Below, piece by piece: positions 61,049 to 64,000 of a stretch of 64,000 bases of DNA (position 1 is its first letter; each line of letters opens with the position of its first letter). Location of the stretch: NCBI RefSeq assembly GCF_900105995.1, contig NZ_LT629785.1, positions 2,294,001 through 2,358,000 on the forward strand, read 5' to 3'. The position numbers were made by a program, and so were the translations under genes. The notes below the pieces were generated by a model, which was given only the letters and a program-made list of their open reading frames with translations, had not been told where the DNA came from and did not search any database. The DNA comes from Pseudomonas pohangensis. GTDB taxonomy: Bacteria > Pseudomonadota > Gammaproteobacteria > Pseudomonadales > Pseudomonadaceae.

Positions 61049-62157
61049 TGAGCCGTCAACTGCAAGTCCTCGCCAGCGCCAGCCTGCTGCTCACGCTGAG
61101 TGCCTGTAGCGATACCACCACGCCGATCGACGACTGCGTGGCCAAAGACGGCATGCAGCCGATCTGCCAGTTCCACAACCCCGAAGACATCGTCCTGCTG
61201 GCCGATGCTCAGACCCTGCTGATCAGCCAGATGGGAAGGGACTTCCGCGAGGCGAACCGGGGTTCACTGGTCTTTTTCGATACCCGCACGCAAACCCTCA
61301 CGCAGGCATTCCCGAACGACAGCAAGGCAGCGCCGGCAGAGGACAACTGGGGCGCGACTGACTGCCCCGGCAACCCGGTCCAGACACTGGCGCCCCACGG
61401 CATTGCCTTGCGCCAACGGGACGACCAGCGCTGGCAACTGGCCGTGGTCAACCACGGCGGACGGGAGAGCATCGAGATGTTCGAACTGCTCAGCGATGAT
61501 CAGGGCCCGCGCCTGGATTGGCGCGGTTGCGTGGTTGCGCCTGACCGGGTCTTCGTCAACGATGTTGCCCTGCTGAAAAATGGTGGCTTCATCGCCAGCA
61601 ACATGTATGACAAGCAGGCGCCGGAACTGTTCGGCATCAACAGCGCCATGCTCAAGGGCATCCTCGGCATGGATACCGGCTATGTCTTCGAGTGGCAGCC
61701 GGCCAGCGGCTTCCGTACGCTCGCGGAGAGCCACGGCGCCTATGTCAACGGTGTCGAGATCAGCCCCGACGAGCAGACGGTATTTGCCAATCTGTATTTC
61801 GGTGACGAAGTGCGCAAACTCGACCGCATCAGCGGCAAAAAACTCGGCAGCGCGGCTGTCAGTCACGCCGACAATCTGGCTTGGGACGCTCAGGGCATGC
61901 TCCTCGTTGCCGCTCACAACGGTTCGCTCAGCGAACTCTCGGCCTGTTTCGACAAGCCGGGCGCGACCTGCAGCCTGCCGTTTTCCATCATCCGTATCGA
62001 TCCGCAGAGCATGCACAGCGAAGTGATCCTCGAGCATGGCGGCGCCCCCATGGGCGCGGCCACCGTAGCCCGTCAGGTGGGCGGCGATCTGTATCTGGGA
62101 TCGTTCACCGGCGACCGTATCGTGCGGCTGAAGTACCCCGCACCAGCAAATCCCTAA
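61048..62157 (+). CDS. Beta-propeller lipoprotein, SMP-30/strictosidine synthase-like
   Basis: 369 aa. Leader ends in LTLSAC with lipidated Cys at about 20, then SD. Repeated strands with PHGIALRQRDD, YVNGVEISPDEQTVFANLYFGDEVRKLDR, HADNLAWDAQGMLLVAAHNGSLSEL and GGDLYLGSFTGDRIVRL indicate a six-blade propeller of the SMP-30/paraoxonase/strictosidine synthase group. It may be a lactonase or esterase in the periplasm or outer membrane; metal-ligand residues were not assigned with confidence. Its end overlaps the end of the convergent epimerase gene by 4 bases. Confidence 0.78.
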   Translation: MSRQLQVLASASLLLTLSACSDTTTPIDDCVAKDGMQPICQFHNPEDIVLLADAQTLLISQMGRDFREANRGSLVFFDTRTQTLTQAFPNDSKAAPAEDNWGATDCPGNPVQTLAPHGIALRQRDDQRWQLAVVNHGGRESIEMFELLSDDQGPRLDWRGCVVAPDRVFVNDVALLKNGGFIASNMYDKQAPELFGINSAMLKGILGMDTGYVFEWQPASGFRTLAESHGAYVNGVEISPDEQTVFANLYFGDEVRKLDRISGKKLGSAAVSHADNLAWDAQGMLLVAAHNGSLSELSACFDKPGATCSLPFSIIRIDPQSMHSEVILEHGGAPMGAATVARQVGGDLYLGSFTGDRIVRLKYPAPANP

Positions 62158-63131
62158 CCCGCCAGACTGTCACGCAACTGCTGCAAACCCTGCTCGACGC
62201 TGAATGGCGGTACATAACCCAGCTCGGCCCGGGCCTTGTCACCGATCAGCGTGCACTCGCGCGTCATCACCATGGCAGCATGACGGGTCAGCGGTGGCTC
62301 GCCCTTGAGCGCGAAGGTCCGCCACAGCCACTCGCTGCTTGCGCCGATGGCGGCCGCCAGCCAGCCCGGAATCGACTTGTCGCCCAGGCTCACGCCCGCC
62401 GCTGCCGCCATCGCCGTGATGATCTGGCGCAGACTGCGCTCGCCCTCATCGAGGATGAAATACGCCTCACCGGGTTTGCCCGCCGTCAGCGCCAGCTCGA
62501 TGGCCTGCACCAGATTGCCGATATAGGTGGTCGAGGTCAGCGCCCTGCCCTTGTCTATCCAGGTCCAGCGGCCGGCCCTCGCCATCTGCAGAATGATCGG
62601 CAACAAGGTGGCATCGCCGGGGCCCCAGATAAACCGCGGACGCAACACCAGCGTGACAAAACCGCCGGCAGGGTCATTGGCCTCACGCACCGCCTGCTCC
62701 GCACGGGCCTTGGTCCAGCAGTACGGATACGGGCTGTCGAAAGCCAGCGGATAGCTTTCATCGACCTGCTGCAGGTCCTGCCCCCTGACCAGTGCCGCTT
62801 CGGTGCCGATATGGATAAACCGCTGCACGCCAGCCGCCCGCGCCGCCTCTAGCATCTGCCGGGTGCCGTCGACATTGGCGCGCTCCCAGGCATCTACCTC
62901 GCCCCAGGCAGCGACAAAGGCGGCAGCATGAATCACCACCGCGCAGCCTTGCAGATGCTCCGCGCTGACCGACTGCAGATCACAACGCACCGGTTCGCCA
63001 CCCAATGCCCTGATTACCGCATCGCTGCTGGCCGAGCGCGACATGGCATAGACCTCATGCCCCACCCCGACCAGATGCCGGGTAGCCGCCCCGCCAACAA
63101 AACCCGAAGCGCCGGTGATAAAGATTTTCAT
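62154..63131 (-). CDS. NAD-dependent epimerase/dehydratase, 3-beta-HSD-like extended SDR
   Basis: 325 aa from ATG 63131 (MKIFITGASGFVGG); an ATG three codons earlier nearly touches the GAGG and is less likely. TGASGFVG (about 6-13), catalytic YCWTK (about 150) and RPRFIWGPGD are extended-SDR features, closest to 3-beta-hydroxysteroid dehydrogenase/NSDHL-like members. The substrate is unknown. Confidence 0.85.
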   Translation of the reverse strand: MKIFITGASGFVGGAATRHLVGVGHEVYAMSRSASSDAVIRALGGEPVRCDLQSVSAEHLQGCAVVIHAAAFVAAWGEVDAWERANVDGTRQMLEAARAAGVQRFIHIGTEAALVRGQDLQQVDESYPLAFDSPYPYCWTKARAEQAVREANDPAGGFVTLVLRPRFIWGPGDATLLPIILQMARAGRWTWIDKGRALTSTTYIGNLVQAIELALTAGKPGEAYFILDEGERSLRQIITAMAAAAGVSLGDKSIPGWLAAAIGASSEWLWRTFALKGEPPLTRHAAMVMTRECTLIGDKARAELGYVPPFSVEQGLQQLRDSLAG

Positions 63132-63463
63132 GGGTGCCATACCTCAGCCAAAACAGGGCAGATGCTGCCGAAGGTAACACTGCACCAGACCCTTGATGCA
63201 GGTGTTTACTGTGGGCGCATTCAGGAGGGCTGCACACCACCCCGCTTGATAGTCCGGTAATGCATAGTTTTGTCGACCAATTGCCATATCAATAAAGCGG
63301 CCGAAGAAACTCCAGGTTTGGCGGGGCGACTGCAAACAGAAAAAGTTAACACCCCCGCAATTCAAATATCCAGCAACAACCTGACTATCGAGAATGCATC
63401 TGCCCGAGAGCACTTTGAGCAGCCGACGGCCGCTGCTTCAGACCTGATGCGGCCGGCCACGAA
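63132..63463. other. Intergenic region upstream of higBA
   Basis: About 330 bp with no gene. AT-richer than its surroundings in 63250-63400 (GC drop around ATAGTTTTGTC and AAAAAGTTAAC). GC-rich inverted repeats occur near 63420-63460 (GCAGCCGACGGCCGCTGC; GCGGCCGGCC). No transposon ends or direct repeats seen. Confidence 0.4.
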
Positions 63464-63491
63464 TTGACAGTGTTGCGCAACACGCTACACT
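63464..63491 (+). promoter_or_regulatory. higBA promoter with operator palindrome in the spacer
   Basis: TTGACA (63464-63469), 16-bp spacer, TACACT (63486-63491). Bases 63470-63483 are the perfect palindrome GTGTTGC-GCAACAC, so a HigA-type dimer bound there would cover the whole promoter. Transcription would begin near 63498, so the leader before higB is nearly absent. Confidence 0.75.
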
Positions 63492-63498
63492 TGGCGAC

Positions 63499-63777
63499 AT
63501 GATCAAGTCATTCAAGCACAAGGGGCTGGAGGAGTTTTTCAACTCTGGCACTACGCGCGGCATTCAGTCTGCTCATGCGAACAAGCTGCGTATGCAACTT
63601 GCTGCGCTGAATACTGCCACGAGCATTGAAGACATGGACATCCCGGGTTATCGCCTGCATCCGTTGAAAGGCGCTCGTCAAGGCAGCTGGTCAATTACGG
63701 TCAACGGCAACTGGCGCGTCACCTTCGAGTTCATCGACGGCAACGCTTATATCGTCACCTATGAGGACTATCACTAA
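63499..63777 (+). CDS. higB: HigB family toxin (type II toxin-antitoxin)
   Basis: 92 aa, RelE/HigB fold. FKHKGLEEFF at the N terminus, LHPLKGARQGSWSITVNGNWRVTFEF and a final VTYEDYH are typical of ribosome-dependent mRNA endonucleases of the HigB type. It precedes its antitoxin gene, the reversed order typical of hig. One base is shared with the higA ATG. Confidence 0.92.
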   Translation: MIKSFKHKGLEEFFNSGTTRGIQSAHANKLRMQLAALNTATSIEDMDIPGYRLHPLKGARQGSWSITVNGNWRVTFEFIDGNAYIVTYEDYH

Positions 63778-64000
63778 TGGCCATGCACAATCCCCCCCAC
63801 CCAGGCGAATTTATTCTGGCAACCTACATGGAGCCTTTCGGCGTCAGTTGCCGGTCGCTTGCAGAGCACCTGAACGTGGCGGCTTCAACCCTTAACCGCA
63901 TTCTCAAGCAGCAAAGTGGCATTAGTCCTGAAATGGCTCTGCGGTTGTCTAAAGCGGTGGGACGCTCACCGGAAAGCTGGCTGGCAATGCAAGATGCATA
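63777..64000 (+). CDS. higA: HigA family antitoxin (3' partial)
   Basis: 74 codons seen, cut by the window end. MAMHNPPHPGEFILATYMEPFGVSCRSLAEHL is the HigA N terminus; helix-turn-helix SLAEHLNVAASTLNRILKQQSGISPEMALRLSKAVGRSPESWL follows. It neutralises HigB and represses the operon, probably via the 63470-63483 palindrome. The usual length is about 95-100 aa, so about 25 residues are missing. Confidence 0.92.
   Translation, partial: MAMHNPPHPGEFILATYMEPFGVSCRSLAEHLNVAASTLNRILKQQSGISPEMALRLSKAVGRSPESWLAMQDA

Noticed and set aside
63132..63463. Mobile-element end or att site near higBA
   Set aside because: Base composition shifts slightly but no flanking direct repeats, integrase or tRNA target is visible.
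1..64000. CRISPR array, prophage, integrative element, tRNA or rRNA genes
   Set aside because: No regular direct-repeat array, no integrase/transposase/phage gene and no tRNA- or rRNA-like sequence was seen on reading both strands; a tRNA scan was not possible.

Overview
The window looks like a chromosomal segment of a Pseudomonas sensu lato gammaproteobacterium. The support is GC-rich coding, Pseudomonas-type REP palindromes, and a gene order from about 13.0 to 60.5 kb that follows, as far as I recall it, the P. aeruginosa PAO1 block PA2951 (etfA) to PA3000 (aroP1). No rRNA, tRNA, CRISPR array, transposase or prophage gene was seen. The block is flanked by more lineage-specific segments on both sides.

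Left segment (1-12.9 kb). An acyclic terpene utilisation operon, atuA (cut by the window edge) B-C-D-E-F-G, degrades citronellol/geraniol-type acyl-CoAs: dehydrogenase AtuD, two-subunit geranyl-CoA carboxylase AtuC/AtuF, hydratase AtuE and two SDR proteins. Four of its junctions carry REP palindromes of three sequence classes. An MscS channel gene follows on the other strand. Next comes a small envelope cluster: a periplasmic solute-binding protein, a DUF4398 lipoprotein, a DUF4398-OmpA lipoprotein and an unknown lipoprotein.

Central block (12.98-60.5 kb). etfBA and the divergent ETF-quinone oxidoreductase gene share an intergenic region with a perfect PsrA-type operator; they would carry electrons from AtuD to the quinone pool. 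Then come a DUF1285 gene, a radical-SAM gene broken by a one-base frameshift, a TetR regulator and a sigma-S-type small RNA that fits RgsA/P16. A long minus-strand envelope-precursor cluster follows (yceD-rpmF-plsX-fabD-fabG-acpP-fabF-pabC-mltG-tmk-holB-pilZ-tatD), headed by a near-consensus promoter that leaves almost no leader before yceD. Further on are maf, sppA, a HAD phosphatase, rluC and divergent rne with a leader of about 500 nt. Cell wall/LPS genes (murB, ptpA-like, kdsB, trm112-like, lpxK, exbD, exbB), comEC, the Lol lipoprotein exporter, a GDPD phosphodiesterase and sthA come next. The complete Na+-NQR operon nqrABCDEF with the maturation genes apbE and nqrM, then a parvulin lipoprotein and aroP, close the block.

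Right segment (60.6-64 kb). A small membrane protein is coupled to a beta-propeller lipoprotein. A 3-beta-HSD-like epimerase is convergent with them, overlapping tail to tail. A HigB-HigA toxin-antitoxin pair is cut by the window end; its promoter has a perfect 14-bp palindrome between the -35 and -10 boxes.

PAO1 comparisons, family assignments and regulator consensus sequences come from memory, not from searches. I did not find a clear new multi-gene system. The best leads are the frameshifted radical-SAM gene, the PsrA site, the RgsA-like sRNA, the near-leaderless yceD promoter, the higBA operator and the DUF4398/OmpA cluster.
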